A DNA stretch of 64,000 nucleotides from Capitulum mitella (Eukaryota; Arthropoda; Thecostraca; Pollicipedomorpha; Pollicipedidae): positions 8,687,838 through 8,751,837 of the forward strand of contig CP099842.1 in the NCBI GenBank assembly GCA_030062745.1, given 5' to 3'. Shown in pieces: positions 23,216-33,360 of the stretch; positions within the stretch are counted from its first letter, which is position 1, and each line of letters starts with the position of its first letter. The notes below the pieces were generated by a model that worked only from the letters and a program-made list of their open reading frames with translations, did no database searches and was not told where the DNA came from. A program made the translations under genes and the position numbers.

Positions 23216-25725
23216 AAGGCATCAATAAACAAGTAAAAGTCCGCAGATGCCGAAACACGTCCAATTTCTCTGATTCGTTCAATATGGACGGAAACGTTAA
23301 ATTCAAGACGTAGCGATTTGCGCACCGCTGCATGGCGGGAGCCATAGCCGAACGCGGTACGAAATTAACGGAAACAAATTTGAGTATTTTTTTATTTTCG
23401 GGAAATATGCCTTTCTAAGTGTTGTTTCTTGATCCTAAAGTTTCCTGTGATGGTTTCTCGTGCTTAAATGTTAAAAAAAATCGGTAGTTATCAATCTACA
23501 CATTTGGTGATTATCAATCTACACACATTATCGATCTACATCACACACATTTGGTGAAATTTGGTGGTGACACACATTATCATTCTACATCACACATATA
23601 TGGTGAAACTTTATTCGCGAGGGCCTGTTTATTTCCAAAATTTGCATATTTTTAAACTTCTGAACTTCTTGGTATCATTCGCAACTGTGCGAGCCAGTTC
23701 TATCATTTCCTACCCGATCTGAGTCGTTCATCGCTTTTGTTCGCTTTGTTCATCGATTCTGATGGCAGTGCATTTTGACTCATAACAGTCCTTTGTGACC
23801 TGACCTCAGGTCAGTGATCGGAGGTCATTGAAATTCTGCCCTTTGACTATAACTGGATGTTTGGATCTCCCCACACTCAAATTATGATAAAAACATTCCG
23901 TCAATTTTCGAAAAAACGACTCATGTTGAAAACGGGCTTGACCTTAGGTCAGCGACCCGGAAGTTTCCAAAAAGTCTGAGACAACGGATTTGTTGTCTCT
24001 ATCAAAATTTCTTATCTCTGAAAGCTTTATTGTAATATCATGTTTTCCAAGAAGTTACACTGCACTTACTTCTAACTTTTTCAACACGGGTCCACTTCAC
24101 CTGACCTAGGTCGGACACCTGACTTGACCTGGGGACAAAAGCTTGACACGGGATGTAACAATAATCAAGCAAAAGGTGCCCAAAATTTCGTGGCGTTCTT
24201 TCGCAATCTTGGAAAAAATTCAAGGGGGCTGTCAAACGTCGTCCCCGTCGTGGCCGGGTTAAAACGTTGGTCTGGATGGTCCAAAATGTGCGTTCACGTC
24301 AAGTGAAGCGCTTGGTCGCAGTGGGAGCTATTTCCGTTATTTAAGTAAATCATGTTCAGCTGCCTGCCAGCGGAATATCAGCCACCTTCTATGTAGTCGG
24401 AGAAGCTCATTGACATGGAATGGCCTTTCGGCTTATGAGCCGACAGCGGTGTTGTCAAGAAGGCTGGAAGGACCCATCCTCCACCGCCAAACTCGGTGCT
24501 TATTCGTCGTTTTTCTAGGTTGTCTTCAATTTTGTCACCTATCGGCATATTTTAACGATTATTTAAATAATCGAGGACGTCTCCTGAGATCACAAACGAA
24601 GATTGTGTGTTTTTATTCCTTCCGCAGTGATGCAACCTCAAACTCGACCCACCACCCCTCCCCCAAGAAAATTCTGTTTTACTTCCCCGTACAAGCCGCC
24701 GAACAGAGGCCGAAAACGAGATAAATGAAACGTCCAGGTAATATTGAGCTTGACTCAGCGGCACGGCACTCAGTGGCATCTTGAGCGGCACGTATATCGA
24801 TTACGGCACATTTATCGATAATTTCAACGCTATGGTTGGTCATCATCTTCAAACCGCAAAAACATGTCTGGTCAAAAGAAGTTAAAGCAATCTGATGTTC
24901 TGTCCATGGGCTGCTAAGCTATCGTCTATTTTAATTTCTCTCGCGTGATAAATTTCGATAGCATCTTCAAGGCTTCCATGATGTGCTAGGGAATGCAACA
25001 AAATGGTTTGTAAACTATCAAAGATCGAACTACACTGTACATATATTGATTAGACAACTGAATTAATACCTGAAAATATGACCCGATAAAACAAATGTTA
25101 AAAAAGCACTCAGATGAAGTGCTGAACCGTTTCAGGCTACAAAAGCCTACTGATCGGCCTGAACGTCAAGGAGCACATAACCGTGCCATACGCAGGGACC
25201 ACCTTGACGTGAAGGGAAAAATGTTGTTTGTTCGCAGTTCATAGGATTTTACACCAACATTGCGAGTCTGCAGGGTACTTGTGGGTATCTATCATTGTGG
25301 GTATCACGATGGAGATGGAATCTTGAGAAAGCGACAACAGTGCACTTACTTTAATGTTTTGTGCTTATGATCTGCCCAAAGTTTATATAATAATCACTCT
25401 CTTCTGGTCCTGTCCGGTGTTGGTAGTAATTGTTGGAACTCAGATTGCTTCGTCTGCGGCTTTGTAAGGCAAGCATTTCTGTAAGTAAAACCATACAATA
25501 CTTACCATTCGAAGCTATGATCGGGTTCGCAACTCGTAACAAAACCTTCACGTTAACTATTCGGTTTTTTTATTCTAGGAAGCCATTTATATGCGCCGTG
25601 CGATGCTACCATGCCCGATTTCAGTGACTTGTGACCCTATCAACAACAACACAGTTATGAGGGCTCGTTTGGCATCATCCAATCGACTACAAAAATCGCG
25701 GTCATGTTCACACCGTGACTGATGC

Positions 25726-25862
25726 GGTGCCATCAGGTGCTTCACGAGTTCACGCCGTGCCATCAGGCGCTTCACGAGTTCACGCCGTGCCATCAGGCGC
25801 TTCACGAGTCCCCGCCGTGCCACCAGGCGCTTCACGAGTTCCCGCCGTGCCATCAGGCGCTT
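25726..25862 (+). repeat. 30-bp minisatellite, about 5 units (copy 2)
   Basis: This is the shorter version of the array at 9755-9982, with three fewer units (about 90 bases). The flanking sequence is the same. Confidence 0.9.
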
Positions 25863-27065
25863 AACTGGGCGGGGGAGCACCAGTCAGTGATCTCAGCTGC
25901 AGCGCTTGTAACGTGTCGCGGTTGTCGCCGTTGGACTTGAGGGCGTGTCGCGATCCGGGTCTTTCTGCAGCGCAGTATGGCCAACACCACGCCGACAGGG
26001 CAATACCGTCCAAACAGTGACACCCACGCTAAACACACGGATAGCCGACGTGCGATGCTGAACGGGCCTATCATATCAACGCTTGACACACATGTACGAA
26101 ATTTATACCCTGTTTCAGGCAGGCGCTCATTTTGTTGTCACATGGGAAATTTGTTGTCACAGAGGAAAAGCTGAAGGAAAAGCACCTATGATCAAGTCTG
26201 CAGACCGTTCAAAGCTATTGTTCACCTCAGACGCACCGCGCAGCAAAATTCCAATCAGCGCGCCTCATCGTCACCAAGACCAGGTCCCACCGGAGCGCCG
26301 CCCGACTCGGGACCACCGCTCCCAGACTGGACGGATCCTTCACAGCAGCGGGCCGCAGCGGGCGGCGCCGGGCGATCCGGGACGGACGGACGAGGCGGCG
26401 CCGACCCAACGGGGCCGACGGCGGAGGCGGAGCCGCCCCCGGACGAACGACACCCGACAGAGGCCGCCGCTCCGAACCCCGCCGGGAGCCGACGACGACG
26501 AGCCGGGCGCCGCAAAATGCGGCCCCCTGTTCATGTACAGCGAACCTGTCGGACCCGCAGCCGGCTCGGCGCCTCCCGGCGGAGCCCGCGGCGGCGCGGA
26601 GAGCGACGCGGACGGCATCCCGCCGCGCCGGGCAGCGCCGCCCGCCCGGGACCCGGTGCAGGGTGACCTCGTCCGGCAGGCTGCAGCCACCTCTCTCGGC
26701 TCCGCACCAGACATCTCGCCGGAGGCAAAATACCGAGGCGATCAGCCGACCATTTTCAGGCCGTCTTGCACGGAGCAACTCTTCGAAAAGAAGACGTCGC
26801 AGTCGGCGCGTGGCCTCGACCGGGTCAGGTCGCCTCGCTGCGAGTTCCGGGAGAGGCCTGAGTGAGCCCTGTGGGTCCGAGCGCCCGGCTGGCTGACGGC
26901 AGCGGCCAGCTGTCAGTGGGAGAGCGCAATGGCTGTCTTACGGAACATGGTGAGCATGCTGCGAACTCAGAACGCTAACAGTGAAGCGGTGTCGGTATCT
27001 GCGCAATGTGACTGGCATTTTCGCGCCTTGTGGCGTGAATAGCCGAGTGAACTCTAAATCTCACC

Positions 27066-27860
27066 ATGGACACTGAGAGCGGAGACGAATCTGTGCTCGC
27101 TGATTGCCAGGCGTCCGGTTCAGAGTGTGCGACTGGTGCATTCGGCGAGGGTGAGCGTCACTTCCCGGTACCAGAAATAGTACGTAAAGCCGAGGGAAAG
27201 AGGGCCGAGCGGCCGGCGGCCAGCCGAGGCTGCAGGTCACAACATGACCGGCCGCCGCCCGAGGCGGCGCAGCCCGGCGCCGCGTCGCCGCCGCAGCCCG
27301 CGCAACTGAACTCTGCCACGCCGGATGCTGCAAAACGCCTGTTCGAACAGGACAACGCCCAAGAGATGCGTGTACTCCAATCGAAGTTTGAGCGGATGGA
27401 GAAAAGGCTGGACGTCCCGGAGGGCGAGCATATGGAAAAAGACGGACATATCCGGCAGCTTCAGGAACAACTTCAGCGGCAGGTCAAGGTGAACGTCGAG
27501 CTGCCGGATCGGCTCGAGGATATCGAATTAAACGGCAGAATGTCCTGTCTTACTCTCACCTGTGAGAACTTTTCATCGCAACCTCGGAAGCAGAATATTG
27601 AACGGCTGGTCGCGACTGCGCGAAACGAGAGCATTGCCAGGCTGAGCGTGACGACTGCGGACGTGCATGCTGCGCACGAACTGCAGAATGGCAATAAAGT
27701 CCTTTGTAAGTTTGTCGAAAACAGCTCCGGGACAAGGTGTACGGCGGACGCGTCGATCTGGCTCGGTTCCACTGTGGGAGCCCCGGAAACCGCGGTCGCC
27801 GCCTGGAACCACTCTTTATTTCGGAGCTGTTGACTCAGGCTGACTATTTCATCGTGTCAT
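27066..27860 (+). pseudogene. LINE ORF1-type protein remnant (non-LTR retrotransposon)
   Basis: An open frame from ATG 27066 encodes a low-complexity N-terminus, a predicted coiled coil (about residues 98-155, with QSKFERMEKRL and QLQEQLQ heptads) and then DRLEDIELNGRMSCLTL (148-164), the position where L1/CR1-type ORF1 proteins have a LEDLEQYSRRNCLxL-like transition. It continues with a segment like the family's ENIExLV...DIxxAHxLQ and KVLCKF (211-216). Near 27715 the frame slips by -1; the shifted frame continues RKQLRDKVYGGRVDLARF and then LEPLFISELLTQ, the expected C-terminal strand-turn region, to a stop near 27860. ORF1 proteins bind element RNA as trimers. No ORF2 (endonuclease or RT) follows, so this is a broken, 3'-truncated copy or a domesticated fragment. 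Confidence 0.65.
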
Positions 27861-29188
27861 GAAACGTGCGTAGTCATCCAGCTCCGTTCGAATGGACGAA
27901 ACCACATGACTGGTTTTTAGACTACGATGTCCAGTGACGGAAAGGTCCGTCACTTTCAGACAGCGTAACGTTCAAATGGATGAGGGACTCGTATCTATGT
28001 GCAAAGAAAGGGTTTGAAAATGCTTTTAAAACGCGTCATGGAGATGCAGATATATTCCGGCATTGTGCTCCTTTTAGTGTTTCGTGGGGACATTCTACAA
28101 TGTAGTTCGTCAAAGGGCCGGATTTGCTGAACGTTTGCAATGGAAACGTTGTTTTTGAAACTTTCAGGCCGGCCCGGCGAAGGTTAAGTGGGCTTCGGCT
28201 CTGTCGAGATAAAGTTATTCTCTATGACTCCGATTTATGAGACTAGTATGGGGCCCCATTACGTATGGCTATCTCCGCATGACAGTGTGACGCTGCATGG
28301 CCAGTCAATGTGTCTTCCCCCAGCTAATTTCAAGAAGTGTCCCGCATCCTCTCAGCATGATCCATCGCAGCGGTCGACCACAATTGAGACGACACCCTGC
28401 TTGAATCAAGATGTCGCTAATTTCCAACCGTCTTTTCTGCAGCGGCAGCGGGCAGCTTATTCCAGAGGTGGATCCACCTGTACTTTTCGCGCTGCCGATA
28501 CAACGCCAATAATCCTAAACTTTAAAATTAGCCCTACGTCGGCGCATAGAGAGAATGGACCTAGAATTGTTCCCGGGAGCACCAATATTATGGGCGTGGT
28601 GCCGCCCATCTTAACAGGCACTAACTGATGCCTGTTCAGATGATGTTGGTTGTTGGACGTCATCAAAAACGATTTTTTACGGGCCGAAGACCTCCCCAAG
28701 TCAGACTGTACACAAATACACATACGAGGCCGATGTGGCGTGAAACCCCAGAACGGCAGGACGCAAAACCTCTAGTTCAATTACTGGTCGCCATGGCGCT
28801 AGTGCTCCAACATATCGACGGACCGGTGTAATATCTATCCGTACGTTATCGGAGCCATATGTCCCATAGCTTCTCGAACATAATGTTCTTAAATAAAGTC
28901 TCACATTGGTAACCATTAACATATAACCATTCCAGATTCATCGTAGATTTCTAGACAAAGATTCAGGAAAAATCTGCCAGGAACACAGTCACTGGTGTCG
29001 TCACGCTTGAATAGCAACATTCTTTCTAGTTACCTAATCATGACACTAAATAATACATTACAAATAAAAGACAAAATCAGGTTGCCACTGGCAACCGAAA
29101 GGTCTGCAGGTTCAAATCCGGGTAAGATATGCCAGGAGTGCATGGCTCTTATACACTGCATTGCTGTCCCGAGGTAAACTGTGACATG
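27861..29188. other. No gene recognised
   Basis: A plus-strand frame at 28188-28628 (146 codons) has no recognisable domain or composition bias. GGTTCAAATCC (about 29109-29119), a perfect polymerase III B-box, occurs without a convincing A-box or cloverleaf. Confidence 0.4.
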
Positions 29189-29530
29189 AACACGCGCACT
29201 GGAAGGGGAGAAAATCGTCTGAAAATTGCTGAAGTCTGAAGCATCTGAAATTAGAGAAGCATAACGAAAATCACGGTTGTCGCAGACAATGGGAAATGTG
29301 CGACAGGACTAGCATTCTACGTAACATTACTGTTTCATCATCAGCCAATATCATTCGAGGATAGCTGATGGATGCACCAAGACCAAAGCCACAGTCACTT
29401 AAGGTCAAGGCTATGAAAGGTCGAGGTCAACCAGTTTGTTACCTGATCCAAATTTGCTTTGCAACATGTCTATTTGTATTTAATATGCATTCAAACAACC
29501 TAATAAAAACGTTTGTGACCATTAATACCG
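29189..29530 (+). repeat. Dispersed repeat family A, left arm of an imperfect palindrome
   Basis: This arm begins AACACGCGCACTGGAAGGGG, like the copy at 55975, and continues through GGTTGTCGCAGACAA, GTTTCATCATCAGCCAATAT and CTGATCCAAATTTGCTTTGC into a TA microsatellite. It is internally deleted near its start relative to the copy at 55975-56455. Its inverted partner is 29813-30285. Confidence 0.8.
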
Positions 29531-29591
<61 letters not shown>

Positions 29592-29618
29592 CGTATCAAT
29601 GCGCGCAAACGTTCTTGT

Positions 29619-29696
<78 letters not shown>

Positions 29697-29812
29697 AAAC
29701 GTTTCTTTTATATCATATATATATATATAAAATATAGCAAAAACGTATATATATATATATATGGATATATATGTATACGTATAAATAAAAGCGTATTAAT
29801 GGGCACAAACGT
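29531..29812. repeat. TA microsatellites and truncated repeat tails between palindrome arms
   Basis: Long (TA)n runs (29532-29590, 29621-29692, 29716-29728, 29745-29775) alternate with short pieces each carrying GCGCAAACGTT or GCACAAACGTT. These pieces match the 3' end of family A, so the centre looks like several truncated family A tails strung together at TA runs. Confidence 0.8.
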
Positions 29813-30285
29813 TTTTATTAGGTTCTTTGAATGCATATTAAATACAAATAGACATGTTATACATAGGTACCAATGAGCGCAAACGTATTTTTATAAGGCT
29901 CTTTGAATGTATATTTCATACAAAGCGACATGTTGCAAAGCAGATTTGGATCAGGTCACAAGTTGGTTGACCTTGACCTCTGATAACCTCGGCCTTTACT
30001 GAACCTGGCTTTAGTTTCGGTACGTTTGTCAGTTGTCCCCGAATGATATTGGCTGACGATGAAACGGTAGTTTTACGTAGAATGTTAGTTCTCTCGCACG
30101 GTTTTTATATGTCTGCGACAACCTTGATTTTTGTAATGTTTCTTTGATTTCAGATGCTTCAAACCTCAACATTTTCGGCCGATTTTCGAGTTCTTTGCGT
30201 CAATTGACGAGTTGTTTTATTGTCATAAATGTCGCAAAGCAACGGCGACCAGCTCCAATTCGTTCTGAAGATTTGCAAGAAAACT
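29813..30285 (-). repeat. Dispersed repeat family A, right arm of an imperfect palindrome
   Basis: Read on the minus strand this matches both the left arm (29189-29530) and the third copy at 55975-56455, including the GGAGCTGGTCGC and ACAACTCGTCAATTGA region that the left arm lacks. It contains an extra partial tail copy at 29815-29860. A further TA microsatellite follows at 30306-30344. Confidence 0.8.
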
Positions 30286-30302
30286 ACACATGCATGCACA
30301 TA

Positions 30303-30305
<3 letters not shown>

Positions 30306-30349
<44 letters not shown>

Positions 30350-30400
30350 TATACAAGGTACAAAACACATACCTATATATACATATATATACATATATAG
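30306..30400. repeat. TA microsatellite
   Basis: An almost pure (TA)n run at 30306-30344 is followed by degenerate ATATATACAT repeats to about 30400. Confidence 0.9.
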
Positions 30401-30417
30401 AATTTTAATGTCTTTCG

Positions 30418-30895
30418 TGGTGGACGGATCTTAGCCCGCACCCAACCGGCATCCTGGCGTGGGCGGCCAGAGCCCGGGGGAGGGGACATTTCGACACTCC
30501 CCGTCTCGCGAACGGAGCGTCAAATAAAAGTGCAATTATATCATCGGAAAGATCGCCATGAGTATGTTCCAGCGCAATCAAAATGTTTGAAAAGTTTGAA
30601 AAAAATAATGCGACTTTTTGGCCTATACATGCGAAAAAGAATTTCTTAAGAAGGGCTCCATTTCTGCCCCTAATAAAGGCAGAGCAATTCCGAGCATGCC
30701 AAAAGGAGGCTAAAAGAATGTGCATTACTGTGACATATAAATCATATTATGCATGTAATCACATATTGCATCAAGTGGACTGATATAATATCATTTTATA
30801 TTTCGCTATACTTTTTTTTTTGGTTTTTTAACTTCGCTGGTGAGCTGTTGTCAATGCATGCATCCAGAACGGTAGGAATTATTTGCACGAACATT
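30418..30895 (+). repeat. Dispersed repeat family B
   Basis: A ~480-base repeat runs from GCCCGCACCCAACCGGCA, through a CCCGTCTCGCGAACGG block and AATAATGCGACTTTTTGGCC, to AACGGTAGGAATTATTTGCA. It recurs, diverged, at 60080-60572 in the same orientation. The head resembles family C (a Pu/Py-rich block, then a GGAAAGCTC-like word), suggesting related nonautonomous families. Confidence 0.75.
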
Positions 30896-31778
30896 TTTTT
30901 TTAATTGCTGACAGATTAAAAAGTCAGTGGCCCAACGTGATCCTGAACTAACCTTGTGACTTAAGCTGACATTTAGCCCTTTTCTTTGCTTTATTTCGTG
31001 TTCTGTCGAGGATCAATAACAATGCCAACAAAAAGGCAATGAATGACTTTGGATTAGAACTCCTTGGGTTTCACAATCGTGACCAATACGATGCTATATA
31101 AGGCCGGTCATTTGACCTTACTTGACGTCGGATTATGACCTGATTTCAAAAACGATTGGGTTTGGTCTTTTTATGTCTAGCTTTGCTATTGACTCATGAA
31201 ATAAACCAAATAAAAAAGATTGAACATCTGGATATGAACTCAGTTTTTACAGCGGTGACGTCACATTATCTCAGGTGACGCTTAGGCCATTTCACAGATT
31301 CGAGGTGTTTGAGTTCAATTTTGGGCAGCAAAATCGACTTCTGTGCCTATTTTTTTTTTATCCCAGGCAACATCGAACGGGGTTTTGGACTCTTTTTGCT
31401 AGTTTATCCGAAATGTGATCGGACCTGACTTCATGACCCTTCAAGTGGGCCTACACTTTTTGTCGTGTTTACTGACTTTCCTGGCCCAAGAATTCATTGC
31501 AGGCACCAGCAGACCCAAGCAAACCGTTGAAAACCGTTAGATACAGGGAAACAAGGTGGATATTAAACTGAGCTCAGGCCAATGACCTTGACCTTGACAT
31601 CAAAGTTCAGATAGCGCAATTTTTATGAATGTCCTCGACTACTAACTCTAAAAGATTCAGGTCGATCGATCGCATTGCGTGGTTCGTAGATTTTTTTTTT
31701 TTAAATAGCGGAGACTGACATCCATTAAGTCAACTAGGTCAGCAATCCGACGCGACCGGAAGTTCAAAATTGTACAGG
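30896..31778. other. No gene recognised
   Basis: AT-rich noncoding sequence with scattered TGACCT/AGGTCA words (for example CCTTGACCTTGAC near 31588-31600). No open frame of note. Confidence 0.5.
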
Positions 31779-31783
31779 ACATG

Positions 31784-32066
31784 GGCTAGGGACGTAGCCA
31801 TGGAGGCCATGACCTCTTCCCTCCCCCAGAGTTAAACGGTCTAAACTAGATATTTAACAACTTCACCTGAATACGGAATAATGATCATGAATATGCTTCA
31901 GAAGCAAACGTTACATGTTTTTTCCTGTGCTTTTAATACACGGCCAATTACATGAAATTGCCGCTTTTCCCCTATACATGTCGTCAGATGTCAGTGGCGT
32001 GTTACAAAATTTGATCTTTACCCCTCCCTCCCCCTTCCTCCCGAGGAAAATCCTGGCTACGTGCCA
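31784..32066 (+). mobile_element. MITE-like repeat, family E
   Basis: About 280 bases are bounded by the imperfect terminal inverted repeats GGGACGTAGCCA (31789-31800) and TGGCTACGTGCC (32054-32065). A short GACATG word on both outer sides may be a target duplication. A diverged relative lies at about 37985-38240, and a shorter element with a GGGGCGCAGCCAGG-type end at 47346-47597. It has no coding capacity. Confidence 0.5.
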
Positions 32067-33358
32067 GACATGCGCAAAAGGATGTAAAGAAAGGTACTGA
32101 AAAATTCCGCGTGTTGCGCGAGCTGGTTTCTTGATATGCACCAAAAGTCCTTAGGAGGACGTCAAAACCTTGGGCGAAGGCTAGAGCCGGGTAGATGGCA
32201 TCATTACCTGTAGCTTTCGTAGCCTGTACTCCCGAACGTTGTCAAGACGCGGAAGAGCCGTTCTGCACGCTCGCATCTTGGGCAGTGCATGCCTATTAGT
32301 TTTTGCCTGTGCCTAAATACTTTTAAAAAAGGCTGTTCACCACAAATGTTGTCACGATGCGAGAGGTGTTTTGTATGCTCGCACCTTGCGAAGTGCATGT
32401 CCATCAATTTGTACTTGTGTCCGTACGCATTTCAAACACAGCGCAAAAATCGGTTGTGTATCAGTCTTAACATAAACAGCTCGAAGGGCTCTAAGCCATT
32501 TCGACGTTCTACAGGCGTTCTGGATTTATGAGCAGCCTGTCGCCGTTACCTGCACTATTACAGCAACGCTTCAACCGGCCGCACCCAGTACAACTTCGTG
32601 CCTGCCCCACCAGGGAGTCCTTGAGACCACGGGGACGGCCCTCCACCGGCCACAGACCGCAGTCTCCTACTGACCATGGGCGCAGCCTCCTGCTGACCAC
32701 GGGCGCAGCCTCCTGCCGACAACAGAGCGCAGCCGCCTGCTGACCATGGACCCAGCCCGCAGATGTACGGTGGGGCTTCCTGACCAGGTCAAGGGCCATG
32801 ATGAGATGAGTGGCGGTCAGGAGACTGGCATCTGATGAGATCAGGAGATAGGTTAGCTAATCAGTGCAATAATAATGGGTGATATCTGTGATCCGAGTGA
32901 AAATAAACCGTTATTGCAGTCATGAGGTCTAACGTATCGTGCTGTGACCATGGCGTAGTTGATCCCGGCCACTTAGGCAATTTCATGTTTGATTTCCGAG
33001 CGACGTGCTTTTCTAAGGACCGGAAATAAAGTTCACGCCACACACGAAGCAGCTACGTCGTGGCATTGTGAGGCATGGCGAATATTTGCTTTTTGTTCGC
33101 TTCCCTTGAATAGGTAGGCAAGGTGCCTTTTCACGACCATGTGATCCAATTACGTTAAATTTCAAACTCGAAAATTCATCCTAAACTCCCGTAATTTGTG
33201 TATTCATATGCCAAAATATGTCAGAATCCTATAAAAAAATATTTCCGTGCCTTTTAAACTTTCCAATCAAAGCTATTTTAGGCTAAAATAGCCCCCTTAA
33301 ATCAAGACGATCTTCAATGATCTGCAGTGACCTTGACCCCTTAGTAAACGATAAATGG
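32067..33358. other. No gene recognised; small GC-rich tandem repeat
   Basis: At 32650-32755 are three to four 23-24-base units of the type GCGCAGCCTCCTGCTGACCA. The remainder is noncoding as far as I can tell. Confidence 0.5.
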
Positions 33359-33360
33359 TA

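Larger units (their letters stand above)
16039..26815 (+). repeat. Copy 2 of the ~11 kb direct duplication
   Basis: This is the second copy of the block at 1-10984. Unlike copy 1 it continues without interruption into unique sequence on both sides: the GC minisatellite at 15.6-15.85 kb on the left and the LINE ORF1 region after 26815 on the right. Differences from copy 1 include fewer 34-bp and 30-bp minisatellite units, a 10-base insertion near 19118 and a 28-base insertion near 19533. The methyltransferase exon it carries joins in frame to the exon at 11731-11837, so this copy is the one linked to the downstream gene structure in this assembly. Confidence 0.95.

Noticed and set aside
29083-29130. 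Possible tRNA gene with perfect B-box GGTTCAAATCC
   Set aside because: No A-box at the right distance and the T-stem and acceptor stem do not pair. At most a decayed SINE fragment.
29368-29876. Frames encoding runs of alternating Ile and Tyr
   Set aside because: Direct translation of TA microsatellites.
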